Positions 34,331-43,343 of a stretch of 64,000 nucleotides of DNA are shown one piece after another; position 1 is the stretch's first letter; every line of letters starts with the position of its first letter. The DNA comes from Streptomyces katrae. Its GTDB lineage: Bacteria; Actinomycetota; Actinomycetes; Streptomycetales; Streptomycetaceae. The notes under the pieces were generated by a model that worked only from the letters and a program-made list of their open reading frames with translations, was not told the origin of the DNA and did no database searches. Where the stretch lies: NCBI RefSeq assembly GCF_002028425.1, contig NZ_CP020042.1:6361560-6425559 (forward strand). The letters are read 5' to 3'. Both the position numbers and the translations under genes were made by a program.

Positions 34331-36382
34331 GTGACCACTGCCCCCGCCACGGCCGCGCCGCCGCCCGCGCTCGACCGGCGGCGGCGCAACGTCGTCTTCG
34401 GCACGATCATGCTCGGCGTGCTGCTGGCCGCCCTCGACCAGACCATCGTGGGCACCGCGCTGCCCACGATCGTGGGGGACCTCGGCGGCGGGGACCACAT
34501 GGCCTGGGTGGTGACCTCCTACCTGCTGGCGGAGACCGTCGCGACCGTGCTCGTCGGCAAGTTCGGCGACCTCTTCGGCCGCAAGGCCGTCTTCCAGGTC
34601 TCCGCGGTCGTCTTCATCACCGGCTCCTTCCTCTGCGGGCTCGCCGGGAACATGTCCCTGCTGATCCTGTGGCGCGGGGTCCAGGGCATCGGCGCCGGCG
34701 GCCTGATGGTCACCTCCATGGCGCTGATCGCGGACGTGGTGCCGCTGCGCGAGCGCGGCACCTACCAGGGCGCGATCGGTGCCGTCTTCGGCGTCGCCAC
34801 CGTCATCGGCCCGCTGCTCGGCGGGCTGTTCACCGACCACCTGAGCTGGCGCTGGGCCTTCTACGTCAACGTGCCCATCGCGGTGCTGGTGGTCGCGGCC
34901 GCCGCCCGCACCATCCCCTCGGTACGGGCCCGGGGCAGGCCACGGATCGACTACCCGGGCATCGCCCTGGTCGCGGTCGGGTCGAGCGCGCTGATCCTGG
35001 CCACCAGCTGGGGCGGCAACGAGTACCCCTGGACCTCCGGGGTGATCGTCGGACTGCTGGCGGGCGGGGTGCTGGCGCTCGCGCTGTTCTGCCTGGCCGA
35101 GACCCGGGCCGCCGAACCGATGCTGCCGATGCGGCTGTTCCGCAACCCCGTCTTCACCGTGTGCTCGGTGCTCAGCTTCGTCGTCGGCTTCGCCATGCTC
35201 GGCGCGATGACCTTCCTGCCGACCTACCTCCAGTACGTGGACGGGGACTCCGCCACCCTGTCGGGCGTACGGACCCTGCCGCTGGTCATCGGCCTGCTGA
35301 TCGCCTCCGTCTTCAGCGGCAACGTCACCAGCAGGACCGGCCGGTACCGGATCTTCCCCATCGTGGGCTGCGCGGTGATGGGCGCCGGCCTCTACCTGCT
35401 GTCGCGGATGGACGCGGACACCGGCGGCGGGCTGGAATCCGTGTACATGTTCGTGCTCGGTGCCGGGATCGGCCTGTGCATGCAGGTGCTCACCATCGCG
35501 GTGCAGAACACCGTGGACTACGCAGACCTCGGCACGGCCACCTCGGGCGTGACCTTCTTCCGTACGCTGGGCAGCTCGTTCGGGACCGCCGTGTTCGGGA
35601 CCATCTACGCCAACAGCCTGGGCCCTGGACTGAAGGTCGCCGTGGCCGGGGCCGCCCGGGCCACCGGCCGGGACCCGGCGGGGCTCGCGGCCGCGGCGCA
35701 GAGCCCGCAGGGGGTGCACGCGCTCGACCCGGCGGCGTCCGGCCCGATCGTCGGCGCGTACACCCAGGCCCTGCACACCGTGTTCCTGTGGACGGTGCCG
35801 GTGGCGGCCGTCGGCTTCGTCGTCGCGCTGTTCCTCAAGCAGGTCCGGCTGCGCGACACCGTCCGCGCCGCGTCCACGGACATGGGCGACGGCTTCGCCT
35901 CGCCGGCCACGGCCTCCGGGGACTCGGCCAAGCTGCTGGAGCTGGCCGTGGGCAAGCTGGTGCGGAACATGGGCCCGCAGCAGGCCCGGGAGATCGTCGA
36001 GGCCTCCGACACCCGGCTGGACATGGCCGGCGCGTGGGCCGTGATGCAGGTGGACCTGCTCACCCGCACGGTCGGGCACGCCGGCCTGGGGCTGATCGCC
36101 TCGCGCCGGTCGCTGCCGCCGGAGCTGCTGCTGCCGGTCTTCGACCGGATGGTGGAGGAGGGCTTCCTGACCCGGCAGAACGGATTCTTCAGCCTGACCC
36201 GGGGCGGACAGCGGGAGGCCGACGTCATCTCCGCCGCGTGGGCGCAGTGGCTCGGCGACCAGCTGGAGCGGGACCGCGGCCGTCCGCGCAGCGCGGAGCT
36301 GAGGGCGGCGGCGGACGCCATCGCCAAACGGCTGCTGGCCGAGGACCTGCGCGAGGGAAACTTCGCGCCCCGGCAGGCCTAG
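34331..36382 (+). CDS. MFS multidrug transporter with fused C-terminal wHTH-like domain
   Basis: 683-aa protein. Residues about 20 to 510 form a 14-helix DHA2-type proton-driven drug exporter: LDQTIVGTALPTIVGDLGGG is motif D-like, GRKAVFQVSAVVF is motif A, and RGVQGIGAGGLM is motif C-like. The last 150 or so residues are cytoplasmic and contain a pattern like a MarR-type winged helix (LPPELLLPVFDRMVEEGF then LTRQNGFFSLTRGG). Such extensions occur in some Streptomyces MFS proteins; whether they bind DNA or ligand is unknown. The GTG at 34331 was chosen. The stop overlaps the Nudix stop by four bases. Confidence 0.88.
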   Translation: MTTAPATAAPPPALDRRRRNVVFGTIMLGVLLAALDQTIVGTALPTIVGDLGGGDHMAWVVTSYLLAETVATVLVGKFGDLFGRKAVFQVSAVVFITGSFLCGLAGNMSLLILWRGVQGIGAGGLMVTSMALIADVVPLRERGTYQGAIGAVFGVATVIGPLLGGLFTDHLSWRWAFYVNVPIAVLVVAAAARTIPSVRARGRPRIDYPGIALVAVGSSALILATSWGGNEYPWTSGVIVGLLAGGVLALALFCLAETRAAEPMLPMRLFRNPVFTVCSVLSFVVGFAMLGAMTFLPTYLQYVDGDSATLSGVRTLPLVIGLLIASVFSGNVTSRTGRYRIFPIVGCAVMGAGLYLLSRMDADTGGGLESVYMFVLGAGIGLCMQVLTIAVQNTVDYADLGTATSGVTFFRTLGSSFGTAVFGTIYANSLGPGLKVAVAGAARATGRDPAGLAAAAQSPQGVHALDPAASGPIVGAYTQALHTVFLWTVPVAAVGFVVALFLKQVRLRDTVRAASTDMGDGFASPATASGDSAKLLELAVGKLVRNMGPQQAREIVEASDTRLDMAGAWAVMQVDLLTRTVGHAGLGLIASRRSLPPELLLPVFDRMVEEGFLTRQNGFFSLTRGGQREADVISAAWAQWLGDQLERDRGRPRSAELRAAADAIAKRLLAEDLREGNFAPRQA

Positions 36383-36915
36383 CCCTGCGTCGCGCGGGTG
36401 GCGTAGTCGTGGCCGGGGGCCGTGGGCAGTGAGGTGAGGGCGGGGTTCCAGGCGTGCAGGACCGCCGCCGAGGGGGCGTAGAGCGCTCCGGGGATCTCCT
36501 CCGGGGCGAACCAGCGCCACTGGGCGATCTTGTGCGGTTCGGTGACGGCCGGGGTGCCCGTGGCGGAGCGGGTCAGGGCCGCCGCCGTCAGCCGGGTGAC
36601 GGCGGTCTCCGTCGCGGAGAGCTGGACGGCCAGCACTTCGACGGCCTCCGGGGTGGTGCGCAGGGAAGTCTCCTCGGCGAGCTCGCGCGCGGCGGCCTGT
36701 TCGAAGCCCTCCCCGGGGTCGACCTTGCCGCCGGGCAGTTCCCAGCGCCCGTCGTGCGCCTGGCCGAGCAGGACCCGGCCGTCGGGGCCGAGCACGATCA
36801 GGCCGACGCCGACGACGGCATGGGGCTGGGGGACGCCCCGCGGGGCGCCGGCGGTTTCGGGGGTCTGGGGAGTCACGCGGGGCTGTCCTGTTCCTCGTCC
36901 GGCGGGAGTGGCCAT
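36379..36915 (-). CDS. Nudix hydrolase
   Basis: Small Nudix pyrophosphohydrolase of up to 178 aa. The Nudix box is complete: GGKVDPGEGFEQAAARELAE followed by ET, giving G-x5-E-x7-REU-x-EE type spacing, with the acidic metal ligands present. The N-terminal 25 to 38 residues are low complexity. The start is uncertain: ATG at 36915 or GTG at 36876, the latter with AGGA nine bases upstream. Substrate unknown; MutT-like (8-oxo-dGTP) or NADH-type hydrolysis is possible. Confidence 0.88.
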   Translation of the reverse strand: MATPAGRGTGQPRVTPQTPETAGAPRGVPQPHAVVGVGLIVLGPDGRVLLGQAHDGRWELPGGKVDPGEGFEQAAARELAEETSLRTTPEAVEVLAVQLSATETAVTRLTAAALTRSATGTPAVTEPHKIAQWRWFAPEEIPGALYAPSAAVLHAWNPALTSLPTAPGHDYATRATQG

Positions 36916-37061
36916 TGTCCCATCCGACGCCGCGAGGAGACGGGGCGTCAACCCGGAGCGGGGCCGGTCCATCGGACGGGTGTGCGAGTTTCGGCCAGGG
37001 CTCGTGCGTGCAGGCTCTGGCGGTCCGATCGTCGTATGTACCTCGGCTCAGGGGGCGCGCA

Positions 37062-38618
37062 ATGGCACATGTGCTGGTGATCGGTGGTGGGGTCGCGGGG
37101 CTCGCGACGGCCCTCCTGGCGGCCCGGCGGGGGCACACGGCCGAGGTCTTCGAACGCGACACCCGGGCCCCCGGCGCCGCACCCGACCGGGGCCTCCCGG
37201 CGGGGGACGTCCTCGGCCGTGACCTCCTCGGCCGGGACGTCCTTGGCCGTGACCTCCTCGACCGGGACTTCTTCGGCTGGCACCGTCCGGGCGTCCCCCA
37301 GGCGGCGCAGCCGCACCTGCTGCTCGGCGCCGCCCGCGCCGTGCTCCGGGCCGAGCTGCCCGACGTGTACGCCGAGATGCTCCGGCTCGGCGCCCGCGAG
37401 CGGCACGAGCTCGACTGGTTCGACGTGAGACCCCCCGCGCGCCCCGGCGACGAGGACCTGGTGCTGGTCCAGGCCCGCCGCATCGTGCTGGAGAGCGCGC
37501 TGACCACCGCCCTGCGCGCGCAGCCGGGGGCGGTGGTGCGCTACGGGGAGCCGGTCACCGGGCTGACCGCGACCGGGGGCCGGCAGCCCAGGATCACCGG
37601 GGTGAGCACCCCGGGCGGCGGGTACGGGGGCGACCTCGTGGTGGACGCGGCGGGCCGGCGCGGCGGCTGCGCGTCCCTGCTCGCCACGGCCGGCTGCCGC
37701 CCGGGCACCGTCGAGCGGCACCGTACCGGCCTCGCCTACTTCTGCCGCTGGTACCGGCTGCCCGACGGCGTGGACGAGGGGCCGCGCCGCCCCTGGACGG
37801 TGACCGGCGGAGCCTTCGCGGGCTGCGCGGTCTTCCCGTCCGACAACCGGGTCTTCGCCGTGACCGTGTTCGCGCACACCGGCGACCCCACCCGGGGCGC
37901 CCTGCGCGACCCGGCCGTCTTCGAGGCCGCCGCACGGGCCTTCCCGCCCGGCGCCGCCTGGCTGGGGCTGGGCGCCGAGCCGCTGTCGGGGGTACTGGCC
38001 ACGGCGGGGCTGGACAACCGTTGGAGCCCCCTGGCCGACGCGCGGGGCCCGGTGGTGAGCGGCATGGTCCCCGTCGGGGACGCCCTCACCCACACCAACC
38101 CCACCCTGGGCCAGGGGACCTCGCTCGCGCTGTGGGCGGCCGACCGGGTGGCCCGTACCGCCCACCGGGACCCCGGATCCCCCGGCTTCGCGGCCGGGTA
38201 CCACGGCTGGGCGCTGCGCACGCTGAAGCCCTGGTTCGACTTCCAGGCGGGCGCGGACGCGGCCGTCGGGGCACGGCTGGCGGCCGGGGCCGGGGCCGGG
38301 GCCGGGGTCGTGGTGCCGGGGGGCGGGGGTGCGGGGAGCCTCGCCGGGCGGGCGCGGGAGGCGGCCGCGCTGTTCGAGTGCGCGCTGGAGGACCCGGAGG
38401 TGATGCGGGCCCGGGCCAGGGTCCGGCACCTGGCCGAACCGCCCGGACGGGCCTACGCGGACCCCGCCGTCCGGGCCAGGGTGGCGATCTGGCTCGCCCG
38501 GCGGCCCGACTGGGCGCCGAACGCGGTGGGACCGGACCGCGCGCGGTGGGAGGAGCTCACCGCGGCCGCCGCCGTGCCCCCTCAGCCGGCCTCGCCCAGG
38601 ACCTCGGCCAGATCGTAG
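37062..38618 (+). CDS. FAD-dependent oxidoreductase with internal tandem repeat
   Basis: 518-aa flavoprotein of the aromatic hydroxylase fold. The FAD motif is VLVIGGGVAGLATALLAARR; VPQAAQPHLLLG matches the motif seen in the FAD protein at 4898-6373; GDLVVDAAGRRG and a late GDALTHTNPTLGQGTSLAL (FAD ribityl motif) follow. Between residues 49 and 73 there is a 15-bp in-frame tandem repeat encoding GR/RD-[VL]-L units. The C-terminus extends 37 bases into the convergent ligase gene. Substrate unknown. Confidence 0.78.
   Translation: MAHVLVIGGGVAGLATALLAARRGHTAEVFERDTRAPGAAPDRGLPAGDVLGRDLLGRDVLGRDLLDRDFFGWHRPGVPQAAQPHLLLGAARAVLRAELPDVYAEMLRLGARERHELDWFDVRPPARPGDEDLVLVQARRIVLESALTTALRAQPGAVVRYGEPVTGLTATGGRQPRITGVSTPGGGYGGDLVVDAAGRRGGCASLLATAGCRPGTVERHRTGLAYFCRWYRLPDGVDEGPRRPWTVTGGAFAGCAVFPSDNRVFAVTVFAHTGDPTRGALRDPAVFEAAARAFPPGAAWLGLGAEPLSGVLATAGLDNRWSPLADARGPVVSGMVPVGDALTHTNPTLGQGTSLALWAADRVARTAHRDPGSPGFAAGYHGWALRTLKPWFDFQAGADAAVGARLAAGAGAGAGVVVPGGGGAGSLAGRAREAAALFECALEDPEVMRARARVRHLAEPPGRAYADPAVRARVAIWLARRPDWAPNAVGPDRARWEELTAAAAVPPQPASPRTSARS
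37206..37280 (+). repeat. In-frame 15-bp tandem repeat, five units
   Basis: Units based on GACGTCCTCGGCCGT repeat five times in register within the FAD gene, with small differences, encoding repeats of the type DVLGR/DLLGR. The number of units may vary between strains. Confidence 0.85.
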
Positions 38619-39649
38619 CCGACGACCTCCTCCAACTGCTCGTACGTGCAGCTCTCCGGGGTGCGGTCGGGGCGCCAGCGGACGAACTGCGCGGTGTGCC
38701 GGAAGCGGTCGCCCTCCATGTGGTCGTACTTCACCTCGCAGACCCGTTCGGGACGCAGCGGCACCCAGGACAGGTCCTTCTTCCCCGTCCAGCGGCTCTG
38801 CGCGCCGGGCAGCCGGGCGCTCTCGTGGGCGGCCTCCTCGGCCCAGGAGGCCCACGGGTGCCCCGTGACGTCCGGCATCCGCAACGGCTCCAGTTCCCCG
38901 ACGAGCTCGGCGCGGCGCTTCATGGGGAAGGCGGCGCAGACGCCCACGTGCTGGAGCGCGCCGTGGGCGTCGTACAGGCCCAGGAGCAGCGATCCGATGA
39001 TCGGACCGCTCTTGTGGAAACGGAAGCCCGCGAGGACGACGTCGGCCGTACGCTCGTGCTTGATCTTGAACATCAGGCGGGCGTCGGGCCGGTAGGGCAG
39101 ATCGAGGGGTTTCGCGACGACCCCGTCGAGCCCGGCGCCTTCGAACCGCTCGAACCACTCCCGCGCGAGCGCGGGATCGGTGGTCGCGGGCGCGAGATGC
39201 ACGGGGGGCCGGGCTGTGGAGAGGACGTGGACCAAGGCGCTGCGGCGGTCGGCGAGCGGGGTGTCGAGGAGGGCCTCGTCGCCGAGGGCGAGCAGATCGA
39301 AGGCGACGAAGCTGGCCGGGGTGGTCTCGGCGAGCAGCTTCACCCGGGAGGCCGCCGGGTGGATCCGCTCGGTCAGCCGGTCGAAGTCCAGCCGCCCGCC
39401 GTGGACGATCACGATCTCCCCGTCGACCACGCAGCGGTCCGGCAGGTTCTCCTTGAGCGCCGCCACCAGCTCGGGGAAGTACCGGCTCAGGCTCTTGCCG
39501 GTACGACTGCCGACCTCCACCTCGTCCCCGTCGCGGTGCACGATCGCCCGGAAGCCGTCCCATTTGGCCTCGTACTGCATGCCGGGCGGGATCCTCGCCA
39601 CGGACTTGGCGAGCATCGGCTTCACGGGCGGCATCACCGGCAGGTCCAT
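38582..39649 (-). CDS. ATP-dependent DNA ligase (LigD ligase-domain type)
   Basis: 355-aa ligase of the non-homologous end-joining type. Motif I is AKWDG with the adenylated Lys29; RTGKSLSRYFPEL, DGEIV (motif III), DLLAL and FKIKHERTADVVL (motif V) follow, and a C-terminal OB-fold ends it. It is the ligase half of LigD encoded as a separate gene; the polymerase half is divergent 75 bases away. The start is ATG at 39649. No Ku gene is in the window. It presumably seals double-strand breaks after Ku binding in the nucleoid. Confidence 0.93.
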   Translation of the reverse strand: MDLPVMPPVKPMLAKSVARIPPGMQYEAKWDGFRAIVHRDGDEVEVGSRTGKSLSRYFPELVAALKENLPDRCVVDGEIVIVHGGRLDFDRLTERIHPAASRVKLLAETTPASFVAFDLLALGDEALLDTPLADRRSALVHVLSTARPPVHLAPATTDPALAREWFERFEGAGLDGVVAKPLDLPYRPDARLMFKIKHERTADVVLAGFRFHKSGPIIGSLLLGLYDAHGALQHVGVCAAFPMKRRAELVGELEPLRMPDVTGHPWASWAEEAAHESARLPGAQSRWTGKKDLSWVPLRPERVCEVKYDHMEGDRFRHTAQFVRWRPDRTPESCTYEQLEEVVGYDLAEVLGEAG

Positions 39650-39724
39650 ACCGCCGATTCTGCGGTGGTACGTCCGGGCCCGCTCGGTGTGCGGGGCCGC
39701 CCGCGCGCGCCTACCGTGGCGCCC

Positions 39725-40756
39725 ATGGCTGGTAGCGCGGGTGGTGCGATCGAGCTCGACGCGGGCGGGCGGGCGGTACGCCTGTCCAGCCCCGACAAGG
39801 TGTACTTCCCGGAGCGCGGGTACACCAAGAGGGACGTCGCCGAGTACTACCTGGCCGTCGCCCCTGGGATCACCCGCGCCCTGCGCGACCGCCCCACCAC
39901 CCTGGAGCGGTACCCGGAGGGGGTGGAGGGCGAGTCCTTCTTCCAGAAGCGGGCCCCGAAGAACCTGCCCGACTGGATCCCGACCGCCCACATCGCGTTC
40001 CCCAGCGGCCGCACGGCGGACGAGATCTGCCCCACCGAGCCGGCCGCCGTCCTGTGGGCCGCCAACCTGGGCTGCCTCACCTTCCACCCCTGGCCGGTGC
40101 GCCGCGGGGACACCGACCGGCCGGACGAACTGCGCATCGACCTGGACCCGCAGCCGGGCACCGACTACCACCACGCGGTGGCCGCCGCACACGAACTGCG
40201 GGCCCTCCTGGACGAGGTGGGCCTGCGCGGCTGGCCCAAGACCTCGGGCGGACGCGGGCTGCACGTCTTCGTGCCGATCGAGCCGCGCTGGACCTTCACG
40301 GACGTCCGCCGGTGCGCGATCGCCCTGGGCCGGGAGCTGGAGCGGCGGATGCCGGGGAAGGTCACGACGGCCTGGTGGAAGGAGGAGCGCGGCGAGCGGA
40401 TCTTCGTGGACTACAACCAGACCGCCCGCGACCGGACCATCGCCTCGGCGTACTCCGTCCGCCCCCGCCCGCACGCCCCGGTCTCGGCGCCCCTGCGCTG
40501 GGAGGAGGTGGACGACGCGGAACCGCGCGACTTCGACATCGTGACGATGCGGGCCCGCTTCGCCGAACTGGGCGACCTCCACGCCGACATGGACGACCAC
40601 GCCTTCAGCCTGGACGCCGTCCTGGAACGCGCGGCCCGCGACGAACGCGACCACGGCCTGGGCGACATGCCGTACCCCCCGGACTACCCGAAGATGCCGG
40701 GCGAACCCAAACGCGTCCAGCCAAGCCGAGCCAGACACCAGGACCCGCAGGACTGA
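39725..40756 (+). CDS. NHEJ primase-polymerase (LigD polymerase domain)
   Basis: 343-aa AEP-family polymerase that fills gaps with ribonucleotides at broken ends. Motifs are SSPDKVYFPERGYTKRDV at the start, the metal pair Asp139/Asp141 in RIDLDPQPG, KTSGGRGLHVF and a third Asp region VDYNQTARDRT. Length fits stand-alone LigD-Pol (about 300 to 340). It is divergent from the ligase gene, and the 75 bp between the two starts must hold both promoters. The C-terminal tail after MPYPPDYPKMPG is basic. Confidence 0.94.
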   Translation: MAGSAGGAIELDAGGRAVRLSSPDKVYFPERGYTKRDVAEYYLAVAPGITRALRDRPTTLERYPEGVEGESFFQKRAPKNLPDWIPTAHIAFPSGRTADEICPTEPAAVLWAANLGCLTFHPWPVRRGDTDRPDELRIDLDPQPGTDYHHAVAAAHELRALLDEVGLRGWPKTSGGRGLHVFVPIEPRWTFTDVRRCAIALGRELERRMPGKVTTAWWKEERGERIFVDYNQTARDRTIASAYSVRPRPHAPVSAPLRWEEVDDAEPRDFDIVTMRARFAELGDLHADMDDHAFSLDAVLERAARDERDHGLGDMPYPPDYPKMPGEPKRVQPSRARHQDPQD

Positions 40757-40843
40757 ACCACCGTAGGTTCGCCCACCGCACGGGGACTTCGAAGCCCTCG
40801 CTCGCCGGCGTGCGCGGGTCGGCGGCTAGGGGGCGGGGGCGGG

Positions 40844-41842
40844 TCAGAAGTCGTCCACTTCGGCGATCGTGAAGGGGACGGGGGTTCCGGCGCCGAAGGG
40901 GCCGCCCTTGTCGTACTGGGAGCGGGTGACGAGCAGGCCGTGGCCGGAGCGGAGGACGGACGTCGGGATCTGCAGTTCGGAGCTGCTGAAGACGGCCTCC
41001 TGGGTGACGGACTGCGCGGCGGGCGAAACGGCCAGGCGCACCAGGGTGTTCGTGCGGTTGAGGGCCACCCAGAGCTTGCCGTCCCGGTAGGAGAGGCCGT
41101 CGGCGTTGGGCAGGGAGACGCCGGGGACCGTGGTGACGGCGCCGGTGTCGGTGGCGATGCGGTACAGGGCGCCGGTGGTGGTGTTGGCGGTCAGCAGGGC
41201 GCCGCCGTCGACGTACGCGATGCCGTTGAGGTTGAGGCCGGAGTGCTGCGTGTAGTCGGCGGGCGTGCCGGTGAGGTCGCGCCAGGTGTCGAGCGCGGTG
41301 TCGGTGCCCTGCGTCCGGGCCTGCGTCAGCTGCTGCGGGGTGACCCGGTAGACGGCGGGGTTGAAGGAGTCCGTGAGGTAGGCGGTGCCGTCGGGGCCGA
41401 AGGCGAGGTCGTTCACGCCGCCGGAGGCGAAGGGGATGTGGAACCGGGCCACGCGGATGCCGGTGGTGTCGTCGTACACGGTGACCGACCGGTCCGTGCC
41501 GCCCGAGACCCACAGCCGGCCGGATCCGTCGGCCTTGACTCCGGCGGCGTGGGCTCTGCCGTCCGTGCCGGACGGAAGGAAGACCGACGCCTGCGTCCCG
41601 CCGGCCGGCAGCCGCAGGACGGATCCGTCGCCGTAGGCGGAGACGAACACGTCGCCGGTCGAGGGGTCCTGGGTGAGGCTCTCCGGATACAGCCCGAAGC
41701 CGGGCAGGGAGGCGGCGGTCCGGACGACGGGCGCGGCGAGGGCGGTTCCGGCGGCGAGGACGGTGGCGCACAGGGCGGCCGTGCCGCCCACGACGAGGCG
41801 GCTCAGCCGGATGCGGAAACGGTTCGGGCTGGTGACTGACAT
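40844..41842 (-). CDS. Secreted SMP-30/NHL-type beta-propeller protein
   Basis: 332-aa exported protein. A signal peptide spans residues 1 to about 36 (RLVVGGTAALCATVLAAG, then AxA before cleavage). The mature part has repeated propeller blades with GDVFVSAYGDGSVLRL, SGGTDRSVTVYD, LAFGPDGTAYLTDSFN, DGLSYRDGKLWVAL, like SMP-30/gluconolactonase or strictosidine-synthase folds. The reaction is unknown. It lies just downstream of the PrpD gene of the acid-catabolism cluster on the same strand, with 70 bases between them, and may be the last gene of that operon or independent. Confidence 0.8.
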   Translation of the reverse strand: MSVTSPNRFRIRLSRLVVGGTAALCATVLAAGTALAAPVVRTAASLPGFGLYPESLTQDPSTGDVFVSAYGDGSVLRLPAGGTQASVFLPSGTDGRAHAAGVKADGSGRLWVSGGTDRSVTVYDDTTGIRVARFHIPFASGGVNDLAFGPDGTAYLTDSFNPAVYRVTPQQLTQARTQGTDTALDTWRDLTGTPADYTQHSGLNLNGIAYVDGGALLTANTTTGALYRIATDTGAVTTVPGVSLPNADGLSYRDGKLWVALNRTNTLVRLAVSPAAQSVTQEAVFSSSELQIPTSVLRSGHGLLVTRSQYDKGGPFGAGTPVPFTIAEVDDF

Positions 41843-41912
41843 GGTGAGGCGATCCCTTCCGGGTGTCGTGTGGGGTGGTGGCCGTGCGCCGGGCCGGGGC
41901 CGTGACGGCCGG

Positions 41913-43343
41913 TCAGGCGGCGGGCGAGGAGCACAGGGCGAGGAGGTCGGTGGCGTTGCCGCCCTCGGGCAGGGCGCGCACGGCCCGCAGTACGGCGTCG
42001 ACGCGTTCGGGCGGGAGGGCGGTGCCGGCCGACAGCCGGAACTTGTGCTCCCGCTCTCCGGTGGTGAGCGGCACGTCCGGGCCGCCCTTGCTGGTGTCGA
42101 CGCGGATCTCGTGCGTCCGGCCGTCCCGCGTGGTCACGCGCAGCACGGCCGGGAGCCGGGTGGGGAACAGCGGGTCGAGGCCGGGGTCGGGCACGCAGCG
42201 GATGAGGGCGGCGAGGGCGCGCCGGGCGGGGTCGTGGGCGGCGGCGTCGGTGAAGTCCTCGAACCAGACGCCGAGGCCTCCGCCGCCGAGGAGGGCGGTC
42301 GCCACGGTGAAGGGGCCGGAGAAGGCCGCCGCGTAGCCGGTGGCCGGGGCGGCCTTGGCGGTCGCGGGCTCGCCGATCGTGCGGTGCATGGCGGTGGGGA
42401 CGCGCAGCTCGCCGTGGACGACGTCCTCGGCGCGCACTCCTTGGTCCCTCAGGCGCAGTGCGGCGTCGATACCGGGGTGCGTGAAGTGGTTGCACGGGTA
42501 CGGCTTGACGATGATCTCGCTGGTCTCCCAGCGTTCCCCCAGGCCGTCGAGGACCGCCTCGGGACGGGCCCGGTCGCCGCACCAGGCCTGGAAGAACCCG
42601 AACCGCCCTTCCAGGACCGTGGGCGGCCCGGTGATGCCGGCCCGGGCCAGCTGGGCGGCCGCCACTCCGGCATGCGCCGCCCAGCCGCAGTGCATCCGCT
42701 TGACGGTGCCGCCGGTGCGGTTGGCCTCCAGCAGGCCGGCGCCGGTGCTCGCGGCGATCCCCAGGGCGGCGGCGATGGTGTCCTCGTCCGCACCGAGGAG
42801 CAGGGCGGCCGCGACGGCCGCGCCGAGGGTGCCGCAGATGGAGGTGGCGTGCTGGCCGCGTTCGAAGAACAGCGAGTTGCCGAGGTCCGGGTCGTAACCG
42901 GCGATGCCGAGCCGGATGCAGACCTCGGTCCCGACCGTGACGGCGTCGAGCAGCTGCGGCCCGCCGGCGCCGGTGGCCTCGGCGACGGCGAGGGCGGCCG
43001 GGATCACGGAGGCGCTGGGGTGCAGGACCGACAGCATGTGGGAGTCGTCGAAGTCCATGGCGTGCGCCAGGGTTCCGTTGACCAGGGCCGCCGCCGGTAC
43101 GGCCAGCGCCTGGTGCGATCCGATGACGTGCGCCGGGCCGGTACCGCCCCACTCGCGGGCGACGGCCAGTACGGCCCGGGGGGCGGGTTCGCCCTGGGCG
43201 AGGAGGCTGTTGCCCAGGCAGTCGAGGATCCGCTCGGCGGCCTCGGCGCGCAGCCGCCCGGGCAGGCCGCGGTCGCGGGCCTCGGCGGCGAAGGCGGCGA
43301 GGCGGTGGACCAGGGGGGCGGGGCCGGGCTGTGACCTCGTCAT
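41913..43343 (-). CDS. MmgE/PrpD family protein
   Basis: 476-aa protein of the MmgE/PrpD fold (2-methylcitrate dehydratase, cis-aconitate decarboxylase and relatives). Seen: LLDCLGNSLL-like start (ERILDCLGNSL), NGTLAHAMDFDD, HPSASVIPAALAVAEATG, GTLGAAVAAALLLGAD and the lysine-containing KRMHCGWAAHAGVAAAQLA region. PrpD proteins add or remove water or CO2 from tricarboxylic and dicarboxylic acids without a metal cluster. Its ATG overlaps the cyclase stop (ATGA), so it is in one operon with the cyclase, lyase and CoA-transferase. The exact reaction is inferred to be hydration, dehydration or decarboxylation of an organic acid. Confidence 0.9.
   Translation of the reverse strand: MTRSQPGPAPLVHRLAAFAAEARDRGLPGRLRAEAAERILDCLGNSLLAQGEPAPRAVLAVAREWGGTGPAHVIGSHQALAVPAAALVNGTLAHAMDFDDSHMLSVLHPSASVIPAALAVAEATGAGGPQLLDAVTVGTEVCIRLGIAGYDPDLGNSLFFERGQHATSICGTLGAAVAAALLLGADEDTIAAALGIAASTGAGLLEANRTGGTVKRMHCGWAAHAGVAAAQLARAGITGPPTVLEGRFGFFQAWCGDRARPEAVLDGLGERWETSEIIVKPYPCNHFTHPGIDAALRLRDQGVRAEDVVHGELRVPTAMHRTIGEPATAKAAPATGYAAAFSGPFTVATALLGGGGLGVWFEDFTDAAAHDPARRALAALIRCVPDPGLDPLFPTRLPAVLRVTTRDGRTHEIRVDTSKGGPDVPLTTGEREHKFRLSAGTALPPERVDAVLRAVRALPEGGNATDLLALCSSPAA

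Noticed and set aside
33866..37507. 1213-codon minus frame opposite GH4, MFS and FAD genes
   Set aside because: Composition typical of antisense GC-rich DNA; three intact + genes and one Nudix gene explain the region.
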